Part shown: piece after piece, positions 44,065 to 52,916 of the stretch
How positions within the stretch are numbered: the first letter of the stretch is position 1
Layout: each line of letters opens with the position of its first letter
From: Acidimicrobiales bacterium AG-410-I20
GTDB lineage: Bacteria > Actinomycetota > Acidimicrobiia > Acidimicrobiales > MedAcidi-G1
Length of the DNA stretch: 64,000 nt
Direction of reading: 5' to 3'
NCBI GenBank assembly: GCA_003215175.1
Contig: QCKS01000004.1
Location: forward strand, 1 to 64,000
Translations under genes and position numbers: made by a program
Notes under the pieces: model-generated
Database searches by the model: none
The model's input: the letters and a program-made list of their open reading frames with translations, nothing else
Told to the model about the DNA's origin: nothing

Positions 44065-44748
44065 CTAGCGTGTGGGGTTAGCCACTGTGTTCCAGTCTCG
44101 AGCTTCTACATATGGGCGGAAAACTTCTGCTATGGCCGCCATATCTTGATCACTTTTAGGGCGTTGCATTTCAAAAAGGTGTGGGAACTCCAACCATCCA
44201 AGAACCAAATCCCAAAGTCGGTCTGCTTTGTCTCCAGTTGGTGGATCAATTAAGACCGGGCCAAATAGTTTTTGATCATTTTCAAAAACCAAAGTAGGGA
44301 CACCCCACCCTCCTAAGTTGACCACCCTTTCATGGTCTTCACGAACATCGTCATGAGTTGTTGAGTCTTCAAGAGCCTCGTCAACCAAGACAGGGTCTAA
44401 ATCAATCTCAGTTAGGAGTTGTTTTGCTACATCGGGGTCATGCGCCTTACGACCTTCTACGTGGAGAGCGGTACCAGCTCTTAAGTACCATGCGTCATTT
44501 AAGTTAGGATCTTGACGCTTCAACAATGCTCCTATACGCATCATTGACCATCCGTACGACCAATCCCTTTCCCACGGATGTTTCTTTCCTTCTACCAAAT
44601 TAATTTCTTCTAAACTAAAAAATCTCCAGTTGACTTCAATGTCGCGTCTTTCGGAGACTTCGCGCATCCACAAAGAAGTTTGATAAGCCCATGGGCACAT
44701 TACATCAAAATGAAAGTCAACTTTTACGGAAGTATTTGTTTCGCTCAT
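44065..44748 (-). CDS. DsbA-fold oxidoreductase, Rv2466c (mycothiol-dependent nitroreductase)-like
   Basis: A 227-residue thioredoxin-fold protein with an inserted helical domain. The active-site start is DFHFDVMCPWAYQTS (Cys about residue 18), and the C-terminal GGWGVPTLVFEN has the cis-Pro loop. These match the mycobacterial Rv2466c group, which uses mycothiol to reduce substrates. The motif here is CPWA, so the second cysteine is replaced by Ala. That suits a single-cysteine mechanism with a mycothiol mixed disulphide. The gene lies 3 bases after the acyl-CoA synthetase gene. Confidence 0.8.
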   Translation of the reverse strand: MSETNTSVKVDFHFDVMCPWAYQTSLWMREVSERRDIEVNWRFFSLEEINLVEGKKHPWERDWSYGWSMMRIGALLKRQDPNLNDAWYLRAGTALHVEGRKAHDPDVAKQLLTEIDLDPVLVDEALEDSTTHDDVREDHERVVNLGGWGVPTLVFENDQKLFGPVLIDPPTGDKADRLWDLVLGWLEFPHLFEMQRPKSDQDMAAIAEVFRPYVEARDWNTVANPTR

Positions 44749-44751
44749 ATC

Positions 44752-46251
44752 CTATTTCTCTCGTAATTCTTGTCGTAACACCTTGCCTAAAGCATTTCTC
44801 GGCAAAGCATCAGTAACTACTACCCTTTTAGGCAGTTTATACGCTGCTAGATCCTGGCGGCCAAAGTCGCGTATTTCTTCAAGAGATGGAGCTTCTTGAT
44901 TGGGGCTAGGAACTATCCAAGCTACAACTTCCTCTCCCCATTCTTTTGAAGGAACACCAGCAACTGCAACCTCTTCTATATCTGGGTGTGTAATCAGTAC
45001 ATCATCTACTTCACGAGGGTAAACGTTGTAGCCTCCGCTGATAATCAATTCTTTTTTTCTACCAACAATTTTCAAGTACCCGCCTTCATCAAGTTCTCCA
45101 AGGTCTCCAGTTCGAAACCAACGACTAACGGAATCTGAACTAAATGATTCGCTATCCGCATCTGGGCGGTTCCAATAACCTTCAAAAACGTTTGGACCGT
45201 TTACCAAAATTTCTCCAGAACCTTCTTCTAGTTTTAGTCGTACACCTGGAAGAGAGAAACCTACTGTGCCAGGTCTTCTCTCCCCCTCATACGGGTTAGA
45301 AACGAGCATCACTGTTTCCGTCATTCCGTATCTTTCTAAAACTTGAATCCCCACGTCCTTATTAAATTGTCTATGTAAAGAAGCAGGTAACGGAGCAGAG
45401 CCAGAAACACATAGTCTCATTTTTTTCATTTTCTGAATTTGAGGATGCTCTATTAGTCGGTGATACATGGTCGGTACACCAAAAAACATTGAAACTTGCT
45501 TTGACTCGATTGCATTGAGCACTTCCTCTGCTCGAAAGCCCTCTTCAAGAATTGCAGAAGAACCGGATAGTAACGTTCCATGCAGACCCACACCCATTCC
45601 GTGCATATGAAAGAGCGGCAGACATAAATAAAGTCTGTCTTCTTCCGTCCACTTCCATGCAAGACGAACAGAATGAGCCCCAGCTAATAAATTTCTTTGA
45701 GATAGAACAGCACCTTTTGGTCGTCCGGTAGTTCCAGAAGTATAAACAATCAAAGCTGGATCTTCAGGTTTTACTTGATCTAGTTCAGGAACTAAGCCAT
45801 CACTAAATTTTGCACTTGTATCCGAAACAAATATTTTGGGATTTATAGAATTTATCCATTTCCCCCATTCGCCATGGTCAATCAAAGCCACTTTGGGTGA
45901 AGCATCATTAATGACATGCTCTAATTCGTTTTTTTGATAAAGGCCATTTACTGGAACGACAATAAGTCCGAATCGAAGTGCTGCCATATGAGCAACAGCT
46001 AAATCTATAGTTGTCGAGCCGGAGATAAGAATGCGATCTCCTTTACAAAGACCTAATGTCTTTAGCCAAGCGGCCAGATGCGATGTTCGTTCTAAGAATT
46101 CTTTTCGGGTGATGCTTCCTGAGGCGTCATAGAACAAAGGCCGGGAAGAGTCTTGACTAAGAGTTGCGACGCAAGCTCCAACTAGAGTCTCTGTTACTGG
46201 GAGAACAAACTCTTCTTCTCCTATATGTTGCGGCCATTCATCTAGGTTCAT
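44752..46251 (-). CDS. Acyl-CoA synthetase (AMP-forming, class I)
   Basis: A 499-residue adenylate-forming ligase. The P-loop-like A3 motif is YTSGTTGRPKG (about residue 170), then YGMTETVML (A5, about 305), WFRTGDLGELDEGGYLKI (A7) and the C-terminal lysine region KLPKRVVVTDALPRNALGKV (A10). Length and motifs are close to medium-chain and malonyl-CoA synthetases; the acyl group cannot be named. The start is placed at the ATG at 46251. A TTG at 46260 with GGAG at better spacing is a close alternative, and the longer reading would overlap the DUF3039 gene. Confidence 0.87.
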   Translation of the reverse strand: MNLDEWPQHIGEEEFVLPVTETLVGACVATLSQDSSRPLFYDASGSITRKEFLERTSHLAAWLKTLGLCKGDRILISGSTTIDLAVAHMAALRFGLIVVPVNGLYQKNELEHVINDASPKVALIDHGEWGKWINSINPKIFVSDTSAKFSDGLVPELDQVKPEDPALIVYTSGTTGRPKGAVLSQRNLLAGAHSVRLAWKWTEEDRLYLCLPLFHMHGMGVGLHGTLLSGSSAILEEGFRAEEVLNAIESKQVSMFFGVPTMYHRLIEHPQIQKMKKMRLCVSGSAPLPASLHRQFNKDVGIQVLERYGMTETVMLVSNPYEGERRPGTVGFSLPGVRLKLEEGSGEILVNGPNVFEGYWNRPDADSESFSSDSVSRWFRTGDLGELDEGGYLKIVGRKKELIISGGYNVYPREVDDVLITHPDIEEVAVAGVPSKEWGEEVVAWIVPSPNQEAPSLEEIRDFGRQDLAAYKLPKRVVVTDALPRNALGKVLRQELREK

Positions 46252-46273
46252 ATCAACCAATTCCGCTCCAAAA

Positions 46274-46540
46274 TTAGCTGCCGTTTTCGGCTGCTTTCTT
46301 CTTTTCAAAGATCTCTTTACAAGTTGGACACACTGAATATCGATCTGGATCCCTACTAGGAACCCATACCTTCCCACAAAGTGCTATAACCGGCTTTCCC
46401 GAAACTGCAGATTTAAGTATGTCCGACTTGCGTGCATAGTGAGCAAATCGATCATGGTCTCCTTCACTTTCAATTGTTTCAGGTTCAGTAACTGTGGGTG
46501 TGGTTGTGAGTGGTTCAAGCATGTAGGTGGGGGTCCTCAT
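46274..46540 (-). CDS. DUF3039 zinc-ribbon-like small protein
   Basis: An 88-residue protein of the actinobacterial DUF3039 family. The C-terminal half contains ALCGKVWVPSRDP followed by CPTCKEI. Its Cys residues look like a metal site together with an upstream His in HYARKSD. Function is unknown. Its ATG overlaps the rpiB stop (TAATG), so it is translationally coupled to rpiB. Confidence 0.8.
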   Translation of the reverse strand: MRTPTYMLEPLTTTPTVTEPETIESEGDHDRFAHYARKSDILKSAVSGKPVIALCGKVWVPSRDPDRYSVCPTCKEIFEKKKAAENGS

Positions 46541-47109
46541 TAACCTCTACGAGCACGAAGTCTGGCACGAACACCTTCAACTGCGCCACGAACTCGGTCA
46601 GCTGCTCTTCGGCTAGGGCTTCTAGGTCTACCCGAAGCCTCACGAGGAGTTAAAACATCCCAATCATTAAGTTTGTTCAAATCATTAAGCTTTTCAACTC
46701 TTGCCAGATGTCGTCCGCCTTCAAATTCTGCGTTTAACCATGCCATTAAAGCAGTTTCTGCCGCTTCAAATTCGGTTGATCTTTCACCGAAACAAAGAAC
46801 ATTAGCGTCGTTGTGTTGGCGGCTTAATTCTGCTGATGCAGCGTCACTAACGAGCGCTGCCCTTACTCCAGAAATCTTGTTTGCTGCTATAGAAATTCCA
46901 ACACCAGATCCGCAAACACATACGCCATACTTCGCTTCCCCACTAGCAACAGCGCGACCGACTGCTGCTCCATATTCTGGGTAATCAACACGATCTGCCG
47001 AGTAAGAACCAAGATCAAGAACTTCATAACCACGTGACTTCAAGTGTTCTGCTAAATGAGTTTTTAAGTTGTATCCGGCATGATCACAGCCAACAGCAAT
47101 AGTAGTCAT
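46540..47109 (-). CDS. rpiB: Ribose-5-phosphate isomerase B with basic C-terminal tail
   Basis: A 189-residue RpiB, interconverting ribose-5-phosphate and ribulose-5-phosphate in the pentose phosphate pathway. GCDHAGYNLK (about residues 8-17) and CGSGVGISIAANK with the catalytic Cys (about 66) are visible. Typical RpiB proteins end near residue 150-160; here an Arg-rich tail of about 35 residues (RSPSRRAADRVRG...) follows. The tail is probably unstructured. The gene lies 21 bases after the tsaC gene in the prfA operon. Confidence 0.92.
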   Translation of the reverse strand: MTTIAVGCDHAGYNLKTHLAEHLKSRGYEVLDLGSYSADRVDYPEYGAAVGRAVASGEAKYGVCVCGSGVGISIAANKISGVRAALVSDAASAELSRQHNDANVLCFGERSTEFEAAETALMAWLNAEFEGGRHLARVEKLNDLNKLNDWDVLTPREASGRPRSPSRRAADRVRGAVEGVRARLRARRG

Positions 47110-47130
47110 ATCAGGATTTTATCCTCCTAG

Positions 47131-47748
47131 TTAAATAAGCCCTGCTTCGGAAAGATCTTCTTCTTTAATTTCTCCTAAGCGGAGAATTTTTGGATTTAAT
47201 GAGGAAAGGTCTATAAGCGTTGAGGGCTCACCCGAGCAAGGCCCATCATCTAATACAAGTAGGTCTTTACCTAGTTGTTCAGCCACTAATGGCGCTGTTT
47301 CTGGCGTAGGTACGCCAGAAAGGTTTGCAGAAGTAACAGTCAGCGATCCAATTTCCGCGGCAATGCTCCTTACGAAATCATGATCTGGGCATCGGACTCC
47401 CACAGTATATTTCTCTGATCCAACATAAATAGGTGTTTCAGGATGTTGGGGAACAACGACAGTTAAAGATCCTGGCCAAAAGTTCTTTACTCCTTCAGGT
47501 ATTGAGTCTTTAGCTACTATTTGGGTGGCCTGATCAAAGTCGGCAACAAGTACAGGTAATGCCTGGTTAAAAGAACGTCCTTTGATTTCAAAAATTCCGT
47601 TTACGGCTTCGATATCTGAAGAAAGTACCGCTATCCCGTAAACCGTGTCTGTGGGTAAAATCACTTGATTACCTAGTTGTAATTCTCTAATCGTTTCAGA
47701 CTTAGCTAATTCCCAGTCATCTTTGATACTCAGAATTCGGTTCGTCAT
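47131..47748 (-). CDS. tsaC: L-threonylcarbamoyladenylate synthase (YrdC/Sua5)
   Basis: A 205-residue YrdC-domain protein that makes threonylcarbamoyl-AMP for the t6A37 modification of tRNA. The core motifs are VILPTDTVYGIAV (about residues 31-43), an IKGRSFNQALPVLV segment and SANLSGVPTP (about 145). No C-terminal Sua5 domain is present. It overlaps prmC by 4 bases (47745-47748), in the standard actinobacterial prfA-prmC-tsaC order. Confidence 0.92.
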   Translation of the reverse strand: MTNRILSIKDDWELAKSETIRELQLGNQVILPTDTVYGIAVLSSDIEAVNGIFEIKGRSFNQALPVLVADFDQATQIVAKDSIPEGVKNFWPGSLTVVVPQHPETPIYVGSEKYTVGVRCPDHDFVRSIAAEIGSLTVTSANLSGVPTPETAPLVAEQLGKDLLVLDDGPCSGEPSTLIDLSSLNPKILRLGEIKEEDLSEAGLI

Positions 47749-48614
47749 GACTTGCGGGCTACTAGCAATCGGGGTTTGTCAGCAAGATCTGAACCTACGA
47801 AAACTTCATTAAAACCTTTAGATAACGCCAAACTAGACATACTTTCTGTTTGATTTGGCGACATTTCTAAAATAAGCGCTCCTTTAGAAGCCAGCCAAGA
47901 GGGAGATTCGTGAATGAGTTTCTGAAGATAATCTGTTCCTTCTCTACCTCCATATAAAGCCATAGACGGCTCCCAGTCTTTAACCTCTAGCGGAAGAGTT
48001 TCTGAAGTCGGGACATAGGGAGGATTAGAAATTACTAGTCCTAGTTTTCCTTGAAGAGACTTTGGTAGTGCTTCAAACCATGAGCCTTGACACAAGCTCA
48101 CTCTTTTTGCAGGTTGACCGAGCCCTGCAAGGTTAGCTCTCGCAACCATTAAGGCTTCTTCTGAAAGATCTGTGCACCAAACTTGAGTAGAGATTCTTTC
48201 AACAGCAATTGAAAAACCTATGGCGCCAGATCCCGTACCCAAATCTGCTACAAGAACCTCATTTCCCTGCCGATCGATCTCATCCAAAGCATGATTTACT
48301 AATACTTCGGTTTCTGGGCGTGGAATCAGAACACGTTGATCTACCATTAGATCCAATTTTCGAAATTGCCAGTGTCCCAGAACATATTGAAGAGGTTCGC
48401 CGTTTAAACGTCGACTTATGAGATTGTCATAATGCGCCATTGCCCTATTTGTAACTAACTCTTCAAAAGAAACGCCTATCAGTTGGCCTCCCGCTGCTTC
48501 TTCTGTGATCCAGCGCGCTTCTATTTCAGGTAATCCAACTTCACTGAAGTTGTGAATCGCTTCATCAAGTAGAGCGCGCCAAGAAACTGTTGATTTTACA
48601 GAGTCAGATTTCAT
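47745..48614 (-). CDS. prmC: Release factor N5-glutamine methyltransferase
   Basis: A 289-residue PrmC (HemK), which methylates the Gln of the GGQ motif in release factors. The SAM site is [12 protein letters not shown] (about residue 115) and the catalytic NPPYVP motif is at about 190. It overlaps prfA by 4 bases (48611-48614, ATGA) and tsaC by 4. It therefore lies in one coupled operon with its substrate's gene. Confidence 0.94.
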   Translation of the reverse strand: MKSDSVKSTVSWRALLDEAIHNFSEVGLPEIEARWITEEAAGGQLIGVSFEELVTNRAMAHYDNLISRRLNGEPLQYVLGHWQFRKLDLMVDQRVLIPRPETEVLVNHALDEIDRQGNEVLVADLGTGSGAIGFSIAVERISTQVWCTDLSEEALMVARANLAGLGQPAKRVSLCQGSWFEALPKSLQGKLGLVISNPPYVPTSETLPLEVKDWEPSMALYGGREGTDYLQKLIHESPSWLASKGALILEMSPNQTESMSSLALSKGFNEVFVGSDLADKPRLLVARKS

Positions 48615-49690
48615 GAACTATCTGTTTCTGATTTTTCCATTAGTTGCTCTGAGCGCTCTGTTGTTAATAATTCATCAACGACTTCGTCTAGTTCTCCAGT
48701 CAGGATTCGTTCCAATTTATGAAGAGTAAGCCCTATTCGATGATCCGTTACTCGATTTTCTTTGAAGTTATACGTTCTTATTTTTTCTGATCGTCCACCG
48801 GTCCCTACTTGACCTTTTCGAGCGGCAGATGCCTCAGCTTGCTGCTTATCCTGCTCATTTTGCAATAGGCGAGACCGCAGAACTCTCAATGCTTTCGCTT
48901 TATTCTGTAACTGGCTTTTCTCATCCTGCATAGAGACGACTAAGCCTGTCGGAAGGTGAGTGATTCTTACAGCCGAATCTGTGGTGTTGACTGATTGCCC
49001 TCCAGGTCCTGATGAGCGATAGACATCTACTTGCAACTCATTATCTGAAATTTCAATGTCTACTTCTTCTGCTTCAGGGAGAACACTGACAGTGGCGGAT
49101 GAAGTGTGTACTCTTCCTTGAGATTCAGTTACTGGGACTCTTTGAACCCGGTGAACTCCCCCTTCATGTTTGAGTCTCGTCCAAGCAGTTTCCCCGCTAA
49201 TTAAAATTGCGACTTCGCTATAGCCACCCATATCGGACTCTTGAGTTCCTAAAGATTCAACTTTCCACTTATGTAAATTTGCGAAACCTAAATACATATC
49301 ATGTAGATCTCTTGCAAATAAGTTTGCTTCTTCGCCACCCTCGGCTCCTCTAATTTCAAGAATTACGTTTCTTCCATCATTCGGATCCTTAGGCAACAAT
49401 AAAAGCCTTAGTTGCTCTTCAAGATCGGGAATGCTTGATTCAAGATCTTCAACCTCTTGACGTAGTTGTTGTTTATCTTCATCATCTGCAATTTCGAGAA
49501 GTTCTTTGGCTGCTTCAAGATCGTCATACATGCTCTTTAATGGGCGGCCTACTTCTAATATGTCGCCGAGTTCCTTTAAGCGCTTCCCAGCTTTCTCAAG
49601 TAAAGAAGGATCCCCTATGACATCAGGGTCAGATAACTGCTTTTCAGCTTCACCTAGTTCTTTTTCAAGATTTGAAATCTGTTCCTTCAT
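48611..49690 (-). CDS. prfA: Peptide chain release factor 1
   Basis: A 359-residue class I release factor recognising UAA/UAG. The GGQ motif is in [15 protein letters not shown] (about residue 227), the REGEEANLF-like helix-loop is [15 protein letters not shown] and the anticodon-like loop region is near [10 protein letters not shown]. The ATG at 49690 gives the normal family length. An in-frame GTG at 49735 would add 15 residues and overlap the upstream gene by 28 bases; it has a partial ribosome site (GAGGGAGA), so it cannot be excluded. Confidence 0.93.
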   Translation of the reverse strand: MKEQISNLEKELGEAEKQLSDPDVIGDPSLLEKAGKRLKELGDILEVGRPLKSMYDDLEAAKELLEIADDEDKQQLRQEVEDLESSIPDLEEQLRLLLLPKDPNDGRNVILEIRGAEGGEEANLFARDLHDMYLGFANLHKWKVESLGTQESDMGGYSEVAILISGETAWTRLKHEGGVHRVQRVPVTESQGRVHTSSATVSVLPEAEEVDIEISDNELQVDVYRSSGPGGQSVNTTDSAVRITHLPTGLVVSMQDEKSQLQNKAKALRVLRSRLLQNEQDKQQAEASAARKGQVGTGGRSEKIRTYNFKENRVTDHRIGLTLHKLERILTGELDEVVDELLTTERSEQLMEKSETDSS

Positions 49691-49707
49691 AAATTTAGAG
49701 TACCGCT

Positions 49708-50709
49708 CTATTGGCTTCCTGTGGGGCAGGCCCACTCTCCCTCTACCCCTATAAGGGAAGAGGGAACTTTCAAAAATTTACTTATTGTATGAATTACAGG
49801 AAGAAGATCTTTAGGTGGAAGAACAAGAACTATGCGATCCGGAAGATGTACCTGCGATGTTTCCGCCACTAAAGGAACTAATGCAATATCAATCCCTACC
49901 GAACATACGACTAAAACTTTTCTCTGATCTTCATCTTTCCCTATAGCTGCTGCAGGAAAAGGATCTCTTAAATTTTCTCTTTCGTGAACCAAATCAATAG
50001 GTTCTAAATCAGTTAGCTCAACAAGCGATGGTTCTTCTAGCAAACTATGCCTAAGCCACCTTTCTCTCGCCAAAGTAGCTAAAGGGTGGGATCCCGCCTC
50101 TGCATTGCGTTGTGAACGAACTTGGTTTGACGCTGCAACTAGTTGATCGGATCGTGACTTTTCATAATTTAAAAGTTCTCCAGCTTCTCGGTCAAACCTC
50201 CCGACGCCAATTTGAATATTTTCTCCTTCTAGCCGAACAACTTCAAGCCCCAGAATCTCTCCTCTCCAAGTTCCATTTTCATAAATTGTCGACACGCCTG
50301 CAGATTGACATATCTTTAAAAATTCTCCACTTGCCGGAATGGCTTCAAATGGTTTAGGGAAAGAAGAAGGTTCCACTTGTGTCAAGGACTCATCATGTAA
50401 AAGCATGACTTTACATTTGATATTTAATCCTGTGGCCTGACGTGCAGCTATCCCTGCTGATGTTGCGTCTTCAAATATTAAGCACAGTTCTAGGTGCGGA
50501 TGACGTGAAAGTAAAAGAATTCCTTTACCTAAAGCTGACTGTGGAGTTTCATCATTTACCAACAACCAACAATTGTCTTGTGTAAGTAATGAAGAGTCAT
50601 GGGTTTCATTTTCACTGCCTGGATCCTCTACCAGATATCCGGCTGATTTGACTATGGCTAGAAGTTTCCCTCTAAGAAGTTCGGCTCGTCGTTCGGGTTC
50701 AATAGACAA
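49708..50709 (-). CDS. Unknown 333-residue protein between rpmE and prfA
   Basis: I do not recognise this family. The N-terminal ~120 residues look alpha/beta ([21 protein letters not shown] and later [20 protein letters not shown], with a restriction-endonuclease-like flavour). A helical region follows (~205-235), and the final ~60 residues are strand and helix again ([18 protein letters not shown]). No catalytic motif, signal or membrane segment is clear. AGGTG lies 4 bases before the TTG start. It interrupts the otherwise usual rho-rpmE-prfA order. Confidence 0.65.
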   Translation of the reverse strand: MSIEPERRAELLRGKLLAIVKSAGYLVEDPGSENETHDSSLLTQDNCWLLVNDETPQSALGKGILLLSRHPHLELCLIFEDATSAGIAARQATGLNIKCKVMLLHDESLTQVEPSSFPKPFEAIPASGEFLKICQSAGVSTIYENGTWRGEILGLEVVRLEGENIQIGVGRFDREAGELLNYEKSRSDQLVAASNQVRSQRNAEAGSHPLATLARERWLRHSLLEEPSLVELTDLEPIDLVHERENLRDPFPAAAIGKDEDQRKVLVVCSVGIDIALVPLVAETSQVHLPDRIVLVLPPKDLLPVIHTISKFLKVPSSLIGVEGEWACPTGSQ

Positions 50710-50760
50710 AGTACACCTGTAGTCAGTAGATAGAACTAACTTTGTTCAAATTTGAGAAAC

Positions 50761-51015
50761 TTAGCCTTTACGGCGTGACCCATAACGACGTTCAAAGCGT
50801 TCCACTCGTCCAGCAGTGTCAATAATCTTCATGGTTCCGGTGAAGAATGGATGGCTAGCTGAGGTAATTTCAACTTTCGCCAATGGGTATTCAACACCAT
50901 CGTCAAGAGTGATGGTTTCTGAAGTTTCAATGGTTGACCGGATAAGGAAATGAGTTCCATCGGTCAAATCTTGAAAAACTACTGGTCGATAGTTTGGGTG
51001 AATATCTGTTTTCAT
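50761..51015 (-). CDS. rpmE2: Ribosomal protein bL31, type B (zinc-free)
   Basis: An 84-residue L31. The start [15 protein letters not shown] is that of the type B (YkgM/RpmE2) form. The CxxC zinc-binding cysteines of the standard form are absent, so it should not depend on zinc. It sits in the rho-prfA locus, where the zinc-binding form is usual in actinobacteria. The Arg-rich end is typical. Confidence 0.93.
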   Translation of the reverse strand: MKTDIHPNYRPVVFQDLTDGTHFLIRSTIETSETITLDDGVEYPLAKVEITSASHPFFTGTMKIIDTAGRVERFERRYGSRRKG

Positions 51016-51078
51016 AACTGGTCCAGTCTGCGAGGAATAATGAATATCGCCAACCTTTGAGGTCTTGATTTTCTTTAT

Positions 51079-52671
51079 TTATGCTCCCATGTTTGGGCCT
51101 TTAGCTACTTCTGCTAAAAACTCTTCATTATTGTTAAATGTTTTTAAACGGTCAGTGAGAAGTTCTAACCCTGCGGCAGCTCCTCCAGTATCTGTTGCTA
51201 ATCCATTTAGAACACGGCGTAATTTCCAAACTTGATTGAGTTGCTTACGTTCAAATAAGAGTTCTTCATGTCGGGTTGAAGATGCGTCTACGTCGATCGC
51301 AGGATAGATACGTCGTTCTGCAATTCGTCTATCTAAACGAAGTTCCATATTTCCCGTTCCTTTGAATTCCTCAAAGATAACTTCATCCATTTTTGAACCT
51401 GTTTCCACTAATGCTGTAGCGAGGATGGTGAGAGACCCACCTTCTTCAACATTTCGAGCTGCTCCAAAGAATCGTTTTGGGGGGTACAAAGCACCACTAT
51501 CTACACCACCAGACATAATTCTTCCGGTTGCTGGAGCAGCCAAGTTATAGGCTCTAGACAAGCGAGTAATTCCATCAAGAATGATTACTACGTCTTGTCC
51601 ACTTTCAACCATTCGTTTAGCGCGTTCAATGGTCAGTTCAGCGATTTGGGTATGTTCTTCACTAGGTCGGTCAAAAGTAGAGGCTGCTACTTCCCCATTC
51701 ACTAGCCAGCGTTGCATATCTGTAACTTCTTCAGGGCGCTCGTCTACTAATAAAACAATGAGTTTTACCTCAGGATTATTTGTTTCGATTGAACGAGCAA
51801 TCTGTTTCATGATCGTGGTTTTTCCTGCTTTAGGAGGTGAAACAATAAGCCCGCGCTGTCCTTTACCTATTGGTGAAAGAAGGTCAATTATTCGAGCTGT
51901 CATATTCCCAGGATCATCTGAAATTTCCATGCTGAGTTTTTCATCAGGGAAAAGAGGCGTCAGATCTTCAAACTTTGGTCGATCTTTTATGCCTTCAGGG
52001 TCTCCCCCATTTACAGTATCTATTCTTAGTAGAGCTGGATTTTTTTCACTTCGATTAGGCGGACGCGAACCTCCAACTAAGTAATCTCCTTTACGAAGGT
52101 TCAACTGGCGGACTTGTTTCACAGATATGTAGGCATCTGTCTTGGAAGGTTTAAATCCAGTTGTTCTTAAGAATCCATATCCTTCATCGCGTAAGTCAAC
52201 ATAACCTTCAACGGAAACAGGTTCACCATCCCAAGGTTCTTCAGATGCCTGATCACGACCTCCGCGTCTACGTCGACGTCGATTACCTGGCCCTGCTGGG
52301 TCATTCTGTCGATTTTGTGTTGTTTGACTTCTGGAGCCACGTTCTTCAGAACTATCTTCTTTCTTTTCATCTGAACTATCAGCTGCTTCTTTATCTGACT
52401 TCTTTACCTCTTCGGTGGCTTCTTCAGCAGCTGCTTCGACTTCCCACTCTGCCAAAGGCTCTTCTTCTGCTTCTTCAGTCTTTTTAGTTGCTTTAGCCGA
52501 AGACCCATTTGACGCCCCTTTGGATCCTGCAGTCATTTCAAGAATTAAGTCAACTATTTCTGCTTTACGTGCTCGCGAACCTGGCTTACCGCCAAGTGCT
52601 GTGGCTATTGTTACGAGTTCATCGCGATCTTTTGTTTCCAATGTTTCGCGTTCTAATTGGGTGGAGTCCAT
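51079..52671 (-). CDS. rho: Transcription termination factor Rho
   Basis: A 530-residue Rho helicase. After a Rho N-like domain (to ~45) comes a long acidic and Lys/Arg-rich insert (~55-145), a feature of actinobacterial Rho. The RNA-binding cold-shock-like domain follows ([19 protein letters not shown], ~155) with the [16 protein letters not shown] segment. The motor domain has Walker [10 protein letters not shown] (~277), Walker [12 protein letters not shown] and the Q/R-loops (GSGxx-like [13 protein letters not shown]). The best start is the ATG at 52671, with AAGGTG 7 bases before it; readings from 52722 and 52677 are less likely. It leads the rpmE-prfA run. Confidence 0.95.
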   Translation of the reverse strand: MDSTQLERETLETKDRDELVTIATALGGKPGSRARKAEIVDLILEMTAGSKGASNGSSAKATKKTEEAEEEPLAEWEVEAAAEEATEEVKKSDKEAADSSDEKKEDSSEERGSRSQTTQNRQNDPAGPGNRRRRRRGGRDQASEEPWDGEPVSVEGYVDLRDEGYGFLRTTGFKPSKTDAYISVKQVRQLNLRKGDYLVGGSRPPNRSEKNPALLRIDTVNGGDPEGIKDRPKFEDLTPLFPDEKLSMEISDDPGNMTARIIDLLSPIGKGQRGLIVSPPKAGKTTIMKQIARSIETNNPEVKLIVLLVDERPEEVTDMQRWLVNGEVAASTFDRPSEEHTQIAELTIERAKRMVESGQDVVIILDGITRLSRAYNLAAPATGRIMSGGVDSGALYPPKRFFGAARNVEEGGSLTILATALVETGSKMDEVIFEEFKGTGNMELRLDRRIAERRIYPAIDVDASSTRHEELLFERKQLNQVWKLRRVLNGLATDTGGAAAGLELLTDRLKTFNNNEEFLAEVAKGPNMGA

Positions 52672-52799
52672 GCTCATACACCTTGGTCTGTCGAGGGCAA
52701 ATGCCCGGTTGAATGTCCTCATCAGGATTGATCAGGACAGTTTGGTCCGTATGGATCAAATGGCGAAGTGTGAACAAGTCTATGAAGAATTGACACAGA

Positions 52800-52816
52800 T
52801 TTCGTTTGAAACGAAA
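52800..52816 (-). promoter_or_regulatory. Palindrome in the leader region of rho
   Basis: TTTCGTTT and its exact complement AAACGAAA are separated by a single G. The sequence GATTTCG recurs right beside it (52815-52821), and ATTTCG again at 52831. It lies about 130 bases upstream of the preferred rho start in a 245-base stretch without genes. Rho genes are often autoregulated through their leader. The palindrome may be an operator or part of the attenuator. Nothing else is recognised in this stretch. Confidence 0.4.
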
Positions 52817-52916
52817 GATTTCGTCAGCCGATTTCGCCGGCTTCGGTCTGATACTTGCTCATTCTAGCGAAAAATTTGTTTTCCACACAACAAAAGCAAG
52901 ATGTCCTACAACTCCC

